From: Flavobacteriales bacterium
GTDB taxonomy: Bacteria; Bacteroidota; Bacteroidia; Flavobacteriales_F; PHOS-HE28
Length of the DNA: 64,000 nucleotides
NCBI GenBank assembly: GCA_016710965.1
Contig: JADJTW010000031.1
Span: 620,001-684,000, forward strand
Direction: 5' to 3'
Position numbers and translations under genes: made by a program. Below, piece by piece: positions 8,734 to 19,174 of this stretch. The notes under the pieces were generated by a model, which was not told the origin of the DNA, ran no database searches, and saw only the letters and a list, made by a program, of their open reading frames with translations. Position 1 is the first letter of the stretch. Every line of letters begins with the position of its first letter.

Positions 8734-10044
8734 ATGCGTTTTCTACCCCCCCCGCGACTGATTGCGTTAATCGCGATTGCGCTTTCCGCAAGCGCGCTAT
8801 CCGCGCAAACCCTTGAGGTCACCCTCACGGCCACCGACCACAACGGCTACCACATCTCCTGCTTCGGCGGGCGCAATGGCGCCATAGATGCCACGGTGAG
8901 CGGCGGCACAGCGCCGTACACCTACTACTGGAGCAACGGCGCCAGCACCGAGGACCTCCAGGACCTGGCTTCGGGGCTGTACATCCTGCGCGTTGCCGAT
9001 GCCGCCAACGCCGAGGCCACCACCGAGATCACCCTCACCGAACCGGTGGCGCTCAAGGTGACCACGCAGCCCTTCGTCTACCCCGGCGGCACCAACGTGA
9101 GCTGCCACGACTGCTTCAACGGCAGCATTGATGTGAGCGTGAGCCACGGCGTGCCGCCCTACGCGTACGCGTGGGACGATGGGCCCACCACGCCGGACCG
9201 CAGCGGCCTGGGCGCGCTGTCCTACCGCGTGCTGGTGACCGATGCCAACGGCTGCGAGCTGCGTACCGAGAAGATGCTGCTGACCCAGCCCGAGCGCGAC
9301 GACTGGCGCATGGAAGGCAATGCCGGCACCGACCCCGCCACGCAATACATAGGCGCCAGCGATAGCACGGATGTGGTGTTCAAGACGAACGGCGAAGAGC
9401 GGTTGCGGTTGCTGAGCGATGGTGACATCAAGCTCTTCGGCACCGAAGCGCCGCAAGGCCCGCTGTACCTGGATGAGAACGGCGTGCTGAAGATCGGCAG
9501 CTTCAGCGAGCTGCCTGCGGACGGTTGCTCGCACTTACATGCGTATCCCTACTGGAAGAGCAACGGCAACTCCTTTCCGGCGAACATCTGCCCTGGCGAA
9601 GAACCCATCCTGGGCACGATCAGCAACGATCACCTGCGATTGTACACCAACAACACGCAGAAGATGATCATCAGCACCACGGGCCAGGTGGGCATTGGCA
9701 CCACGCCGCCTACCGGCGCCATCGATGGCTACCGCCTCTTCGTGGAGGATGGCATCGCTACGCGCGATGTGCTGGTGAAGCTGGGCGACTGGCCGGACTA
9801 CGTTTTTGCCGACGGCTACAACTTGATGCCGCTGCGCGATCTGCGCGCATTCGTGAGGCGGCATAGCCACCTGCCCACCATCCCTTCGGCCGCAGAACTG
9901 GATGCGCAAGGCGGAATAGCATTGGCCGACATCGCGCGCGACCTCACACGCACCGTGGAGGAGCAGGCGCTCTACATCCTGCAACTGGAGGAACGCATGA
10001 GCGCGATGGAGCAGCGGTTGAACGCACTTGAAACGTCCAGGTGA
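8734..10044 (+). CDS. Secreted SprB-repeat protein with tail-fibre-like C-terminus
   Basis: 436 aa. A signal peptide (about 1-24, ending ALSAQ) is followed by two SprB-like repeats of the type DATVSGGTAPYTYYWSNGA and DVSVSHGVPPYAYAWDDGP, found in Bacteroidota surface adhesins. The second half holds fibre-type elements (VGIGTTPPTGAIDGYRLFV), a conserved DLRAFVRRHSHLPTIPSAAE segment and a terminal coiled coil (TVEEQALYILQLEERMSAME). The same style of C-terminus appears in the 1311-aa protein near 48-52 kb. The start at 8734 is chosen for the signal peptide. It is probably exported to the cell surface. Confidence 0.85.
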   Translation: MRFLPPPRLIALIAIALSASALSAQTLEVTLTATDHNGYHISCFGGRNGAIDATVSGGTAPYTYYWSNGASTEDLQDLASGLYILRVADAANAEATTEITLTEPVALKVTTQPFVYPGGTNVSCHDCFNGSIDVSVSHGVPPYAYAWDDGPTTPDRSGLGALSYRVLVTDANGCELRTEKMLLTQPERDDWRMEGNAGTDPATQYIGASDSTDVVFKTNGEERLRLLSDGDIKLFGTEAPQGPLYLDENGVLKIGSFSELPADGCSHLHAYPYWKSNGNSFPANICPGEEPILGTISNDHLRLYTNNTQKMIISTTGQVGIGTTPPTGAIDGYRLFVEDGIATRDVLVKLGDWPDYVFADGYNLMPLRDLRAFVRRHSHLPTIPSAAELDAQGGIALADIARDLTRTVEEQALYILQLEERMSAMEQRLNALETSR

Positions 10045-10062
10045 TGCGCGCACTACTGCTAC

Positions 10063-12729
10063 TTGCGGTTGGCGACTGCACTAACCACGGCAATCGGAAT
10101 AGTGGCATTGGGCCAGACGACCTACCCTGATGTGTACCTGCAGAACGAGGTTTGGTCCAGCGGCATGCGCTTCTTCACCGTGCCCCAGCGCATCATTTCT
10201 CCTGGCAATGCAGCATTGCCACTCTCAACCACGGAGGCTGCCCACACAGAGTTCATTTCTGCCACCGAGATCAGGCTTACTGATGGGTTCCATGCCGGTG
10301 GGCTATCCGGCGATGGCCGCTTCAGAGCTTGGATCGATGAAGGTCTTGGCGACCCGAGCGATGTGGTGGTGATCAGCCCAGATGCTTCCCAGATAGTGGA
10401 TGGCGTGCTCCATGTGAAAAAGTGGGAGAAGTTGGAGATCGGGGTGCGATTGCCACAGGACTACCAGGAGGCGATCGAGCGGTTCTTCGACAACTACTAT
10501 CCGTTCAGCACCGACCCCAATGTGAGCGATCCGAGCAACACGGACGCAACACACGACTTGAATCCATATGCCGACGATTCGCTGCAGGTAGTGATGCGCC
10601 TGACCAGCCCTTCAGGCGCGCAGCAGTTGAAGTGGGGCTTCTATATGCGAGAAGCCAAGTGGGGAGCGGACCTTTCCGGTCCAGGCACTGCGCAACAGGT
10701 TGCCGACGAGACCGACCCGCTTGATCAGTATCGCATCCGCTTCCGCATGGCGCCAGATGAAGAAGGCCCATGGCAATTCACCGTTTCCATCAAAGCACCG
10801 CACACCAGCACGTTGGCGAGTGCACCGCTCGATGACCTCCTGTTCACACGCTATGCGTTCCATTGCGATCCGCCGTTGGAAGACAACGATGGGCCGCTGA
10901 GCGTGAACCACTACAATCGTCGAAGTCTATGGTTCACCGAAAGTCAGAAACCTTTCTTCGCGTTAGGGACCAACATGGCCGACATCCGGCACAATGATGG
11001 CTCTTTCGGTGGCGGCTGGAACACCTTCCACAAGCGCGATTTCGAGGTCATGAAGACGACCATGGAGCAGTTGCATTCCGCGGGCGGCAACTTCGTTCGT
11101 ATGTGGCTCATGCAACATCTGTTCGGACCGGAGCGGGTGAACCTGGGGGTGTACGATGCTCACCGCGAATACGCACCATGCGATGACACCCAGCTCACTG
11201 GCTATGCCGGTAACTGCCAATACGAATGCTGGGCCTTCGACCAGTTGCTCGACCATGCACGGGCGAATAACATCTACATCGACCTCTGCATCGACCCAGG
11301 CTTCCCCAGCAACAGCGGAGAGGATTTCAGTTGGGGCAATCACTCTTACGTGCTCCACTACATCAAGACCCAGGAGCGCGACCCCGTAACGCAGACCTAC
11401 GATATCAAGCAGTTCTTCTACACGCCCGGCACCGATCCGCTCAACAAAGGCGTGTTCTACTATTGGAAGCGCAAGTACAAGTACATCATGAGCCGTTGGG
11501 GCTATGCGGTGAACCTGCCCATCATCGAGCCCTTCAATGAGATCGACCAGCTCTTCACGTATCATACACAGACCGGCGTTACAGGAACCGGCCTATGCCC
11601 TGATAACGCCATACTGTGGTCGGAAGATCCGGACATACCGGAGACCCTCGATAGCTGGCTCACGGACATCAGCGGATACGTGCGCGGCCAACAGGACCTC
11701 AACAACACCGTGGCATCGCCGTTAGGTGAGAACAAGCTCTTTTCCGTGAACTTCACACAAGGCGAAGAGGCCGACACACCGGACAACGACCACTTCCTGC
11801 CTTTCCGCAATGAGAGCGTGGACCTTATCGATGTGCACAAGGGTTATTTTTCCGTACTCGCGGATGCCGGCACCCCTGACATCAAGATGAATGATGCGAA
11901 TTTCCAAGCCCGGAAGTTCTGGGAGGAGTTCCCCCAGCCGAATGCGGATGACCGAAAGCCCATCAGCCACGGCGAGTTCAGCCACTTCACCCACATCGAT
12001 CTTCCGGGTGCGACGAACCTGGCAGACATCGAGAAGTACTTCCACAACTACGACGTCTCGTTCCACAACGAGATCTGGTCCGCCGCTTTCTCGGGGAAAT
12101 GGGCCGCCGGCAATACCTGGCATTGGGAGCGCGTGTTCTGGTGGCCCGATGCGTTGAAGTCGCCGCCGCCTGAACCGCTGGATCCTCAATACACGGTAAA
12201 CAATCCCTCCGGCTACACGAATCAGTTAACCACACCCACAGTGCCACCGAATGTTATCAACGTTGGTGGAAACCCCGTTCCCATCCCTAACCGTCCACTT
12301 TACCATCACTTAAAGCCCCTTGCCGACTTCCTTGCGCTTCCCGGCATCCAGGAATCCCAGTTCTTCACCTACAACTACGCCCCGGTAGCGATCCATGACC
12401 CTGCAAGTGACATCGAGTGCTACTACCTATGCAATGGGGAAATGGCCATTGGTTGGGTTCACAATCGGAACGCGTGGACCATGAACAACTACTATCTGGC
12501 GAGTGGGCAGTTTCAGAACTTCCTGGGCTGCGATCCACCTGACACGCAGCCTCAGCAGATCGCGATCACCCAATTGCTTGGGGGCAACGACTATTACACC
12601 CACTGGTTCCCCACGCGCATGAGCACGAATGTATGTCCTTCGGATGCGTTGGACGAGGATGGTGACAATACGGTGTTCCTCCGTATCGATCTTTCCATCC
12701 TCTGCAGCACTAGGAGGCACCTTGAATAA
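10063..12729 (+). CDS. Secreted glycoside-hydrolase-like protein (clan GH-A fold), frame-broken
   Basis: 888 aa as read. An N-terminal DUF5060-like beta domain precedes a TIM-barrel region starting near KPFFALGTNMADIRHNDGSF, with PIIEPFNEIDQLF (candidate acid/base Glu) and KPISHGEFSHF (candidate nucleophile Glu). This suggests a cellulase/apiosidase-like enzyme; the substrate is unknown. The start is uncertain. The open frame begins at a TTG (10063), while an ATG at 10044, overlapping the previous stop, encodes MRALLLLA in another frame, as if one base were extra within the signal peptide. At the 3' end the frame breaks at about 12709 and a T9SS tail continues in the next frame (12713-13069). 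Dropping one base at CACTAGGAGG would join them. Confidence 0.75.
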   Translation: MRLATALTTAIGIVALGQTTYPDVYLQNEVWSSGMRFFTVPQRIISPGNAALPLSTTEAAHTEFISATEIRLTDGFHAGGLSGDGRFRAWIDEGLGDPSDVVVISPDASQIVDGVLHVKKWEKLEIGVRLPQDYQEAIERFFDNYYPFSTDPNVSDPSNTDATHDLNPYADDSLQVVMRLTSPSGAQQLKWGFYMREAKWGADLSGPGTAQQVADETDPLDQYRIRFRMAPDEEGPWQFTVSIKAPHTSTLASAPLDDLLFTRYAFHCDPPLEDNDGPLSVNHYNRRSLWFTESQKPFFALGTNMADIRHNDGSFGGGWNTFHKRDFEVMKTTMEQLHSAGGNFVRMWLMQHLFGPERVNLGVYDAHREYAPCDDTQLTGYAGNCQYECWAFDQLLDHARANNIYIDLCIDPGFPSNSGEDFSWGNHSYVLHYIKTQERDPVTQTYDIKQFFYTPGTDPLNKGVFYYWKRKYKYIMSRWGYAVNLPIIEPFNEIDQLFTYHTQTGVTGTGLCPDNAILWSEDPDIPETLDSWLTDISGYVRGQQDLNNTVASPLGENKLFSVNFTQGEEADTPDNDHFLPFRNESVDLIDVHKGYFSVLADAGTPDIKMNDANFQARKFWEEFPQPNADDRKPISHGEFSHFTHIDLPGATNLADIEKYFHNYDVSFHNEIWSAAFSGKWAAGNTWHWERVFWWPDALKSPPPEPLDPQYTVNNPSGYTNQLTTPTVPPNVINVGGNPVPIPNRPLYHHLKPLADFLALPGIQESQFFTYNYAPVAIHDPASDIECYYLCNGEMAIGWVHNRNAWTMNNYYLASGQFQNFLGCDPPDTQPQQIAITQLLGGNDYYTHWFPTRMSTNVCPSDALDEDGDNTVFLRIDLSILCSTRRHLE

Positions 12730-13069
12730 CTACCTTGATACGCTGCACACAGACTACGCTTTCATCATAAGCCCGTTCCCCGATGTGAAGAGCATGCCCT
12801 TAACTCCTTTGGAAGATGTTCACATCGGTTCCGATTGGGATTTCGGTCTATATCCCAACCCGACCCGTGGTGAGCTCTTCGTACGGTTGCCGGATGATGT
12901 GCCCAAGGAGATCGTTACTCAGGATCTCTCAGGTAGGCACATCCAAGCATGGAGCAGCGTACGGGGCCCCCTTCAGCATCTTCCAATTGAAGGTTTTGCG
13001 CAAGGGGTCTATTGGGTGCGCGTATCCGATGGCACGAACAGCAAGGCTAAGAAACTTATCATCCACTGA
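12713..13069 (+). pseudogene. Detached T9SS sorting tail of the glycoside-hydrolase-like gene
   Basis: In the +1 frame relative to the preceding gene the sequence encodes GGTLNNYLDTLHTDYAF, then YPNPTRGELFVRLPDD and GVYWVRVSDGTNSKAKKLII, a typical T9SS type A domain. It has no start of its own that makes sense and begins exactly where the glycoside-hydrolase frame fails. It is therefore the C-terminus of that gene, separated by a one-base indel. Confidence 0.8.
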
Positions 13070-13072
13070 GCC

Positions 13073-14670
13073 ATGAGAAGCATCGCATTCGTTGGATTGT
13101 CCGTTGCGCTGTTGAACGTTGCTCATGCCCAGCCCACCTTCGAGAAGCTCTATGATGGGATGACTGCGTTCAAATTCAACTTGAACGAATTGGAGGGGGG
13201 AACGTGCTGGTTGGACTTGGTTATACCCGCGGTCTTTCGCGTATCGACTTGTACGGCAACATCATGCAAACACACTCCTATTGGGCAGGCCCTCTAGAAG
13301 TGATTACAAGTATTGGTGGAATACGCAGGTCTGGGACCAATGAATTCGTTTTCGCCGCAGGCTATGGCCTGGATTCTTGCACTTCATCGGGCATACTCAC
13401 GGTACCCTACTTCCATCCTGTGATAGGTAAACTCGATTCGTTGGGAACACTGCTGGACCTTAGGCATTATTCCCTTAACATGGGATGCAGGAATATTGCC
13501 AGTGATGTGCTGATCGCGAATGATGGCGGCATTATTTCCTGGGGTCATGAGCGGGACTTCTTCGTTCTAAAGGCAAATCCCGATTTGTCGCCTGTTTGGG
13601 CTAAAAGATTCATCCATGCCGGTGGTATTCAGTTCATCAAGGAACTCCCTAATGGAGATCTGCTGGCGGGTATGAATTTGGACACGGCCGGGGCAGTGGT
13701 GGCTCGCTTGGATGCTGATGGCAACTTCCTGCTGGATCAATCCTATATCCGCCCCAAAGGCATGGTGCATGATGCCGTGATCGATTCAGATGGTTCCTTC
13801 ATCGTGATGGGCTATTCGGACAGCACCAACCTCAATGTATTTGCACCTCTACCTGCTTCTTTCCAACCAAAACTCTTCATGATGAAGCTTAACGGTGCGG
13901 GTGACGTACAGTGGTGCCGCGGCTATTACAGCACCCCGAATCTGTGGTACACCGGGAGACCTTCAAGGATAGAAAAGACTATCGATAGTGGCTACGCGAT
14001 ATTGGCCACATTAGGCTATCCACAGAACAATTTCTTCTATCGCCCTTTCTTGATGAAAACTGACCTCAACGGCGATACTCTTTGGACAAGTTCAATGGGA
14101 AGTACGGGATACGATCACTACACGGCAGACCTGTTGGCTCATTCGGATGGAGGTTACATGTGCAGTGGCGTAGTCTGGGGTGACCTCCCCGGTGGTAATT
14201 CCGGCTTGCCATACATCTATAAGACAGATTCTCTTGGGCGCTTTCCATGCGGGCAGCAATGGCACCCAATCACGGTTTCGAATCTCTTTCCGGCAGACAG
14301 CAACTTCACTCTCACTTCCGTCGATGGTGCCATCGGGCTACCTGCTTACATGAACGATACCATCTTCGATCCCATTCCGGAATACAATGCCTGTGGAGAT
14401 TACCACACATCTTGCTCCTTCCACGCCCGCAAATTCCACGTCTACCCCAATCCCAATACCGGCCGCTTCTTGGTTGAGTTCGCCGATCCGCTCATGGCCG
14501 AGAGCTACTACAGCGTGTACGATGCCTTGGGCAAGTTGCTGTACCAGCGCCCGCTGCCCGCAGGTGCCACCGTGGAGGAGATCGATCTCTCGCGCTTCGG
14601 GCGCGGCACCTACGTGCTCAAGCTCACGGATCCGGAGGGGAGCAGATACGAGAGGGTGGTGCTGGAGTAG
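13073..14670 (+). CDS. Secreted T9SS-sorted protein, frame broken at a poly-G run
   Basis: About 532 aa if repaired. The ATG at 13073 gives a clear signal peptide (MRSIAFVGLSVALLNVAHAQ), but that frame closes at 13297. The body continues in another frame from about 13201 to 14670 (LVGLGYTRGLSRIDLYGN onward). A seventh G in the six-G run at 13195-13200 would join them as NELEGGNVLVGLG. The body has repeats of the 'FVMKLNGAGDVQW' type seen in beta-propeller-like surface proteins (SFIVMGYSDS, GYAILATLGYP). It ends with a T9SS type A tail (FHVYPNPNTGRFLVEF ... ERVVLE). Function unknown. Confidence 0.8.
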
Positions 14671-14756
14671 TTCATTCGGTTACCACGCATGGCCGCCAAA
14701 GCGAATGGGCTGGGCGTGTCCTCCGTCATACCTTGCCGACCCTCGAAGGTCCTTCC

Positions 14757-16820
14757 ATGCGATCACTCCTGTTTTGCGGCACCTTGCTGGCCGCACCTGC
14801 TTGCGCTCTGGCGCAGGACGATGGCTTTACCTGCCTGGCGAACAACCCCCGCGAACTGGAGCGCCACTTGGCCGAGCACCCCGAAGCCCTTTCGCTGGCG
14901 GAGCAGGCGAATGCCGCGCTCGAAGCGCGCACCACGGGCTTCCAACGCGGCGGCAGCGAGCCGCTCATCATCCCGGTGGTCTTCCACGTGATCCACGACA
15001 ACGGGCCGGAGAACATCAGCGATGAGCAGCTCTACGATGCCATCCGCATCCTCAACGATGACTACAACAAGCTCAACCCCGATTGGGTGAACGTGCGGCC
15101 CGAGTTCCTGGATATCGTCGATAGCGTGGGCATCGAATTCCGCCTGGCCAAGCGCGACCCCGAAGGCAACTGCACCAACGGCATCACGCGCACGGTGAGC
15201 TCGCAGACCTACGACGGCGACTTCGAGATGACGCAGTTGATCCAATGGCCGCGCGAGCGCTACATGAACGTATGGGTGGCTGCCAGCGCCAACGGCGCAG
15301 CAGGCTACACCTACTACCCCGGCTGGCTCGACGGCTGGCCCGAGGCCGATGGGATCGTGATCCTGCACAGCTACACGGGCAGCATCGGCACCAGCGCCGT
15401 GTACAAGAGCCGCGTCCTCAGCCACGAGGTGGGCCACTGGCTGAACCTGAAGCACTGCTGGGGCGATAGCAACGAGCCTGGCCTGGAAACCAATTGCGGC
15501 ATGGACGACAATGTGCAGGACACGCCCAACACGAAAGGCTGGACCAGTTGCTTCCTCGCCGGAGCCAGCTGCGGGAATCCATTGGACAACGTGCAGAACT
15601 ACATGGAGTACTCCTACTGCTGCAAGATGTTCTCGCATGGCCAGGGCGATCGCATGGTGGCAGCGCTGACCTCGCCCATTGCGCAGCGCAACAACCTGTG
15701 GAGCGCGGCCAACCTGGCGCTCACCGGCGTGCTGGAGCCCGAGCAATTGTGCATGGCGCGCTTCGCTGCCGATCATCGCGAGGTATGCGCCGGCACGCCG
15801 GTGAGCTTCACCGACCTCAGCTACTTCGGCGTGCAGCAATGGTATTGGGACTTCCCCGGTGCAACTCCTCCGGGCTCATTCGTGGAAGCGCCCACTGTGG
15901 TGTACACCGCGCCCGGTGTGTACCCGGTGAGCCTCTACGTAGGCGATGGCACCACCACCACCAGCACCACCGAGCCGGGCTACATCATCGTACACGCCAA
16001 CCCCGGCGCTCCTACGCCGTTCGTGGAAGGATTCGAGAACGCGACGGCGATCCCGAACGCCATGTGGAGCCCGCACAACCCCGACGGCGACAACACTTTC
16101 GAGCTATCCAGTGAAGCTGCATTCAGCGGGACCAAGAGCGTGCGCCTACGGAATCAATGGGAGATGGCCGGACGGACCGACGAGCTCATCTCCAGCACCT
16201 TCGATCTGAGCACCGCTGCGGACATCAGCCTCACGTTCCGCTACGCCTTCGCCCGGCGCTACCCCGAGAACAACGATGTATTGCGCGTGTATGCCAGCGG
16301 CAATTGCGGCGAGACCTGGATGCTGCGCAAGCTGATGCACGCCAGCAACACCCTGCTCACCGGCGGCGTGCAACCCGCAGCGCCCTTCGTGCCCGCTGGC
16401 CCGCAGCAATGGGGCTACATGACGGTGACCAATCTGAGCGCTGGACTGCAGACGAGCAGCTTCCGCGTGAAATTCGAATTCTACAGCGATGGTGGCAACG
16501 ACCTCTGGCTGGATGACATCAATATCCTCGACTACAACGTCCGGGTTGAAGAGGTGGTGGCGAGCACCGATGACTTGCGCGCATGGCCCAATCCCGCAGC
16601 GGATCAGCTACAGGTCGCATTCAACCTGAGGGCCGCCGAGCGCATTCAGCTCGACCTGATCGATCCCCTAGGCCGTACCGTGCGTGAACTGGCCAGCGGC
16701 ATGCAGGCTCCTGGCATCCGCACGGTCGAGGTTGCATTGGATGACTTGCCTGCCGGTCTCTACACCATCCGGCTGCGGTCAGCAGGCCAACAGCAGGCCC
16801 TTCGCGTGGTGGTGGAATAA
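14757..16820 (+). CDS. Secreted M43 zinc metalloprotease 1 (PKD and T9SS domains)
   Basis: 687 aa. The signal peptide is MRSLLFCGTLLAAPACALAQ. The M43 (pappalysin-type) catalytic domain carries the extended zinc motif HEVGHWLNLKH at about residue 223, and NYMEYSYC supplies the Met-turn. A PKD-like domain follows (SFTDLSYFGVQQWYWDF), then a jelly-roll domain (VEGFENATAIPN ... YSDGGNDLWLDDINI) and a T9SS type A tail ending RVVVE. It is predicted to be an extracellular protease. It is the first of three tandem paralogues of about 690 aa each. The ATG at 14757 is preferred over an upstream TTG because of the signal peptide. Confidence 0.92.
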   Translation: MRSLLFCGTLLAAPACALAQDDGFTCLANNPRELERHLAEHPEALSLAEQANAALEARTTGFQRGGSEPLIIPVVFHVIHDNGPENISDEQLYDAIRILNDDYNKLNPDWVNVRPEFLDIVDSVGIEFRLAKRDPEGNCTNGITRTVSSQTYDGDFEMTQLIQWPRERYMNVWVAASANGAAGYTYYPGWLDGWPEADGIVILHSYTGSIGTSAVYKSRVLSHEVGHWLNLKHCWGDSNEPGLETNCGMDDNVQDTPNTKGWTSCFLAGASCGNPLDNVQNYMEYSYCCKMFSHGQGDRMVAALTSPIAQRNNLWSAANLALTGVLEPEQLCMARFAADHREVCAGTPVSFTDLSYFGVQQWYWDFPGATPPGSFVEAPTVVYTAPGVYPVSLYVGDGTTTTSTTEPGYIIVHANPGAPTPFVEGFENATAIPNAMWSPHNPDGDNTFELSSEAAFSGTKSVRLRNQWEMAGRTDELISSTFDLSTAADISLTFRYAFARRYPENNDVLRVYASGNCGETWMLRKLMHASNTLLTGGVQPAAPFVPAGPQQWGYMTVTNLSAGLQTSSFRVKFEFYSDGGNDLWLDDINILDYNVRVEEVVASTDDLRAWPNPAADQLQVAFNLRAAERIQLDLIDPLGRTVRELASGMQAPGIRTVEVALDDLPAGLYTIRLRSAGQQQALRVVVE

Positions 16821-17024
16821 CGCGTCACCTGCTTCCCATCGGGCATCCCATACCGGTCGTCCGGCGGAAGCGACCGCCTGTCGTTGAGCAAACACGCAAC
16901 CGACGTTCATAGGCGTTCAAGACGTGCGCAAAGCCGCCGGCGCCCTGTCGATCGCATGACGATCCCCGGTGGCCCAACCGGATACATTCGCCGCCGCTTG
17001 AACACCCCCTCGTTGCGATCCCCG

Positions 17025-19058
17025 ATGATGAAGCCCCTCTCCTTCCTCGCCTGCGCCCTCGTGATCAACCTGTCAGCCGTGGCGCAGCAAGACCCACGTC
17101 CCTGCGGTTCCGACGAACTGGACCGGCTCGTGCGATTCCATCACAATGACCCGGAAGCACTGGAGGGAATCGCGCAAGCCCACGCCGATCTGGAGGCCTT
17201 CACCAACCAGTGGATGGAAGAGAACACGGGCGCCGAGCGCGTGGACGTGACCATTCCGGTGGTCTTCCACATCATCCACAACAACGGGCAAGAGAATATC
17301 AGCGACGAGCAAGTGTACGATGCCATCCGCGTGCTCAACGACGACTACAATCGCCTGAACGCCGATTGGGACAACGTGCGCCCCGAGTTCCTGGGCATCG
17401 TGGCCGATGTGGGCATCACCTTCGCCCTGGCGCGCAAAGACCCCAGCGGCAACTGCACCAAAGGCATCACGCGAACCCTGAGCACGCTCACCTACGACGG
17501 CACACAGACCATGAAGGACCTGATCCAATGGCCGCGCAATAAGTACCTGAACGTTTGGGTGGCGGCCAGTGCCGATGGCGCAGCAGGCTACACCTACCGC
17601 CCCGGCGCGGTGACCAACTGGGCCGAAGCCGACGGCATCGTGCTGTTGCACAACTACACCGGCAGCATAGGCACCAGCAGCGTAAGCCATTCGCGCACCC
17701 TCACCCACGAAGTGGGCCACTGGATCAACTTGAAGCATTGCTGGGGAGACAGCAACGATCCCGGGCTGGACGAGAATTGCAACCAGGACGACAACGTGAG
17801 CGATACGCCGAACACGAAGGGCTGGACCAGTTGCTTCCTCGCGGGCGCTTCATGCAGCAGCACCATCGACAATGTGGAGAACTACATGGAGTACTCGTAC
17901 TGCTCCAAGATGTTCACCGAAGGCCAGAAGACGCGCATGCTGGCCGCCCTCAACAGCGGAACCTCGCAACGCAACCAGTTGTGGACCGCCAACAACCTTA
18001 CGGCCACCGGCGTCAACAACGCACCCGTGCTTTGCGCTGCCGAGTTCAGCAGCGATGCCACGCTCATCTGCGCCGGCAGCACCGTCACCTTCACCGATGA
18101 GAGCTTTCACGGCGTCACCTCGCGCAATTGGAGCTTCGCGGGCGGAGAGCCCGCCACATCGAGCGAGGAACAGCCCACCATCACGTACACGCAGCCCGGC
18201 ACCTACAGCGTGCAATTGACGGTGAGCGATGGCAGCACTACGCTCAGCACCACGCAGAACCTGGCCATCACCGTGCTGGCCAACCCCGGCGACCAAGTGC
18301 CGATGTCGGAAGGCTTCGAGTCCTTGTCCGCATTGAACGGTCCGGAGTGGTACACGGTCAACGGCGGCGGCGGGAACACCTGGGGCGTGACCACCAGCGC
18401 TGCCTACACCGGCAGCAAGAGCGCGCGCATCCTCAACTCCACAGCGATGATCGGCAAGGTGGACGAACTTCTCTCGCGCTCCTACGACATGTCGGGCGCC
18501 ACGGCCATCACCGTGAGCTTCCGCCACGCGTTCGCCCGCCGCAGCAGCGCGAACGATGATGCGTTGAGCATTTATGTGAGCAACGATTGCGGCAATGTGT
18601 GGAGCCTGCGCAAGATCCTGCGCGCCACCACCACCTTGGTAACGGGCGGCACGGTCACCGGCAGCTTCGTGCCCACCAGCAGCCAGTGGGGCTATACCGA
18701 GCTCACCAACATCGGGCCCGCCAATCACGTAAGCGATTTCCGCTTCAAGTTCGTCTTCGAGAGCGATGGCGGGAACAACCTCTACCTCGATGACATCAAC
18801 ATCAACGGCATGCCCGTCGGTGTGGAGGAACTCGCTGCAAGTGCCTCTGGCCTGTCGCTCCTTCCCAATCCCACCACGGGCGCAACGCAACTGGCCTTCG
18901 AGCTGGACCGCGCCGCACATGTGCGTGTGGAAGTGCTCGACGCCCTCGGCCGCACCGTGCAGCGTTCGGACCTCGGGCTGCGTCCTGCTGGTGGCCAACG
19001 AGCCGAACGCTGGATGCCACAGCCTTCGCCGCAGGCACCTACATGGTGCGCTCTCTGA
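17025..19058 (+). CDS. Secreted M43 zinc metalloprotease 2 (frame-broken near its end)
   Basis: Second tandem paralogue: signal peptide MMKPLSFLACALVINLSAVA, zinc motif HEVGHWINLKH at about residue 227, Met-turn NYMEYSYC, PKD-like domain (TFTDESFHGVTSRNWSF), jelly-roll and T9SS tail. The annotated frame ends at 19058 in the nonsense run RWMPQPSPQAPTWCAL. The proper tail continues in another frame (LDATAFAAGTYMVRSLTDNG) from about 19005. It then returns to the original frame to end RLVVE at a TGA at 19095-19097. Two compensating one-base indels, at about 19005 and in the C-run at about 19078, would restore a 690-aa protein like its neighbours. Confidence 0.9.
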   Translation: MMKPLSFLACALVINLSAVAQQDPRPCGSDELDRLVRFHHNDPEALEGIAQAHADLEAFTNQWMEENTGAERVDVTIPVVFHIIHNNGQENISDEQVYDAIRVLNDDYNRLNADWDNVRPEFLGIVADVGITFALARKDPSGNCTKGITRTLSTLTYDGTQTMKDLIQWPRNKYLNVWVAASADGAAGYTYRPGAVTNWAEADGIVLLHNYTGSIGTSSVSHSRTLTHEVGHWINLKHCWGDSNDPGLDENCNQDDNVSDTPNTKGWTSCFLAGASCSSTIDNVENYMEYSYCSKMFTEGQKTRMLAALNSGTSQRNQLWTANNLTATGVNNAPVLCAAEFSSDATLICAGSTVTFTDESFHGVTSRNWSFAGGEPATSSEEQPTITYTQPGTYSVQLTVSDGSTTLSTTQNLAITVLANPGDQVPMSEGFESLSALNGPEWYTVNGGGGNTWGVTTSAAYTGSKSARILNSTAMIGKVDELLSRSYDMSGATAITVSFRHAFARRSSANDDALSIYVSNDCGNVWSLRKILRATTTLVTGGTVTGSFVPTSSQWGYTELTNIGPANHVSDFRFKFVFESDGGNNLYLDDININGMPVGVEELAASASGLSLLPNPTTGATQLAFELDRAAHVRVEVLDALGRTVQRSDLGLRPAGGQRAERWMPQPSPQAPTWCAL

Positions 19059-19174
19059 CGGACAACGGCCCGGACCGCCCGCTTGGTAGTCGAGTGATCG
19101 TCATCGCCGGCAGGGGACCACGGCGAAAGGGCGACCTCTTAGTTTCGCACGGCCATCGTTCGAACCCCTCGCGC

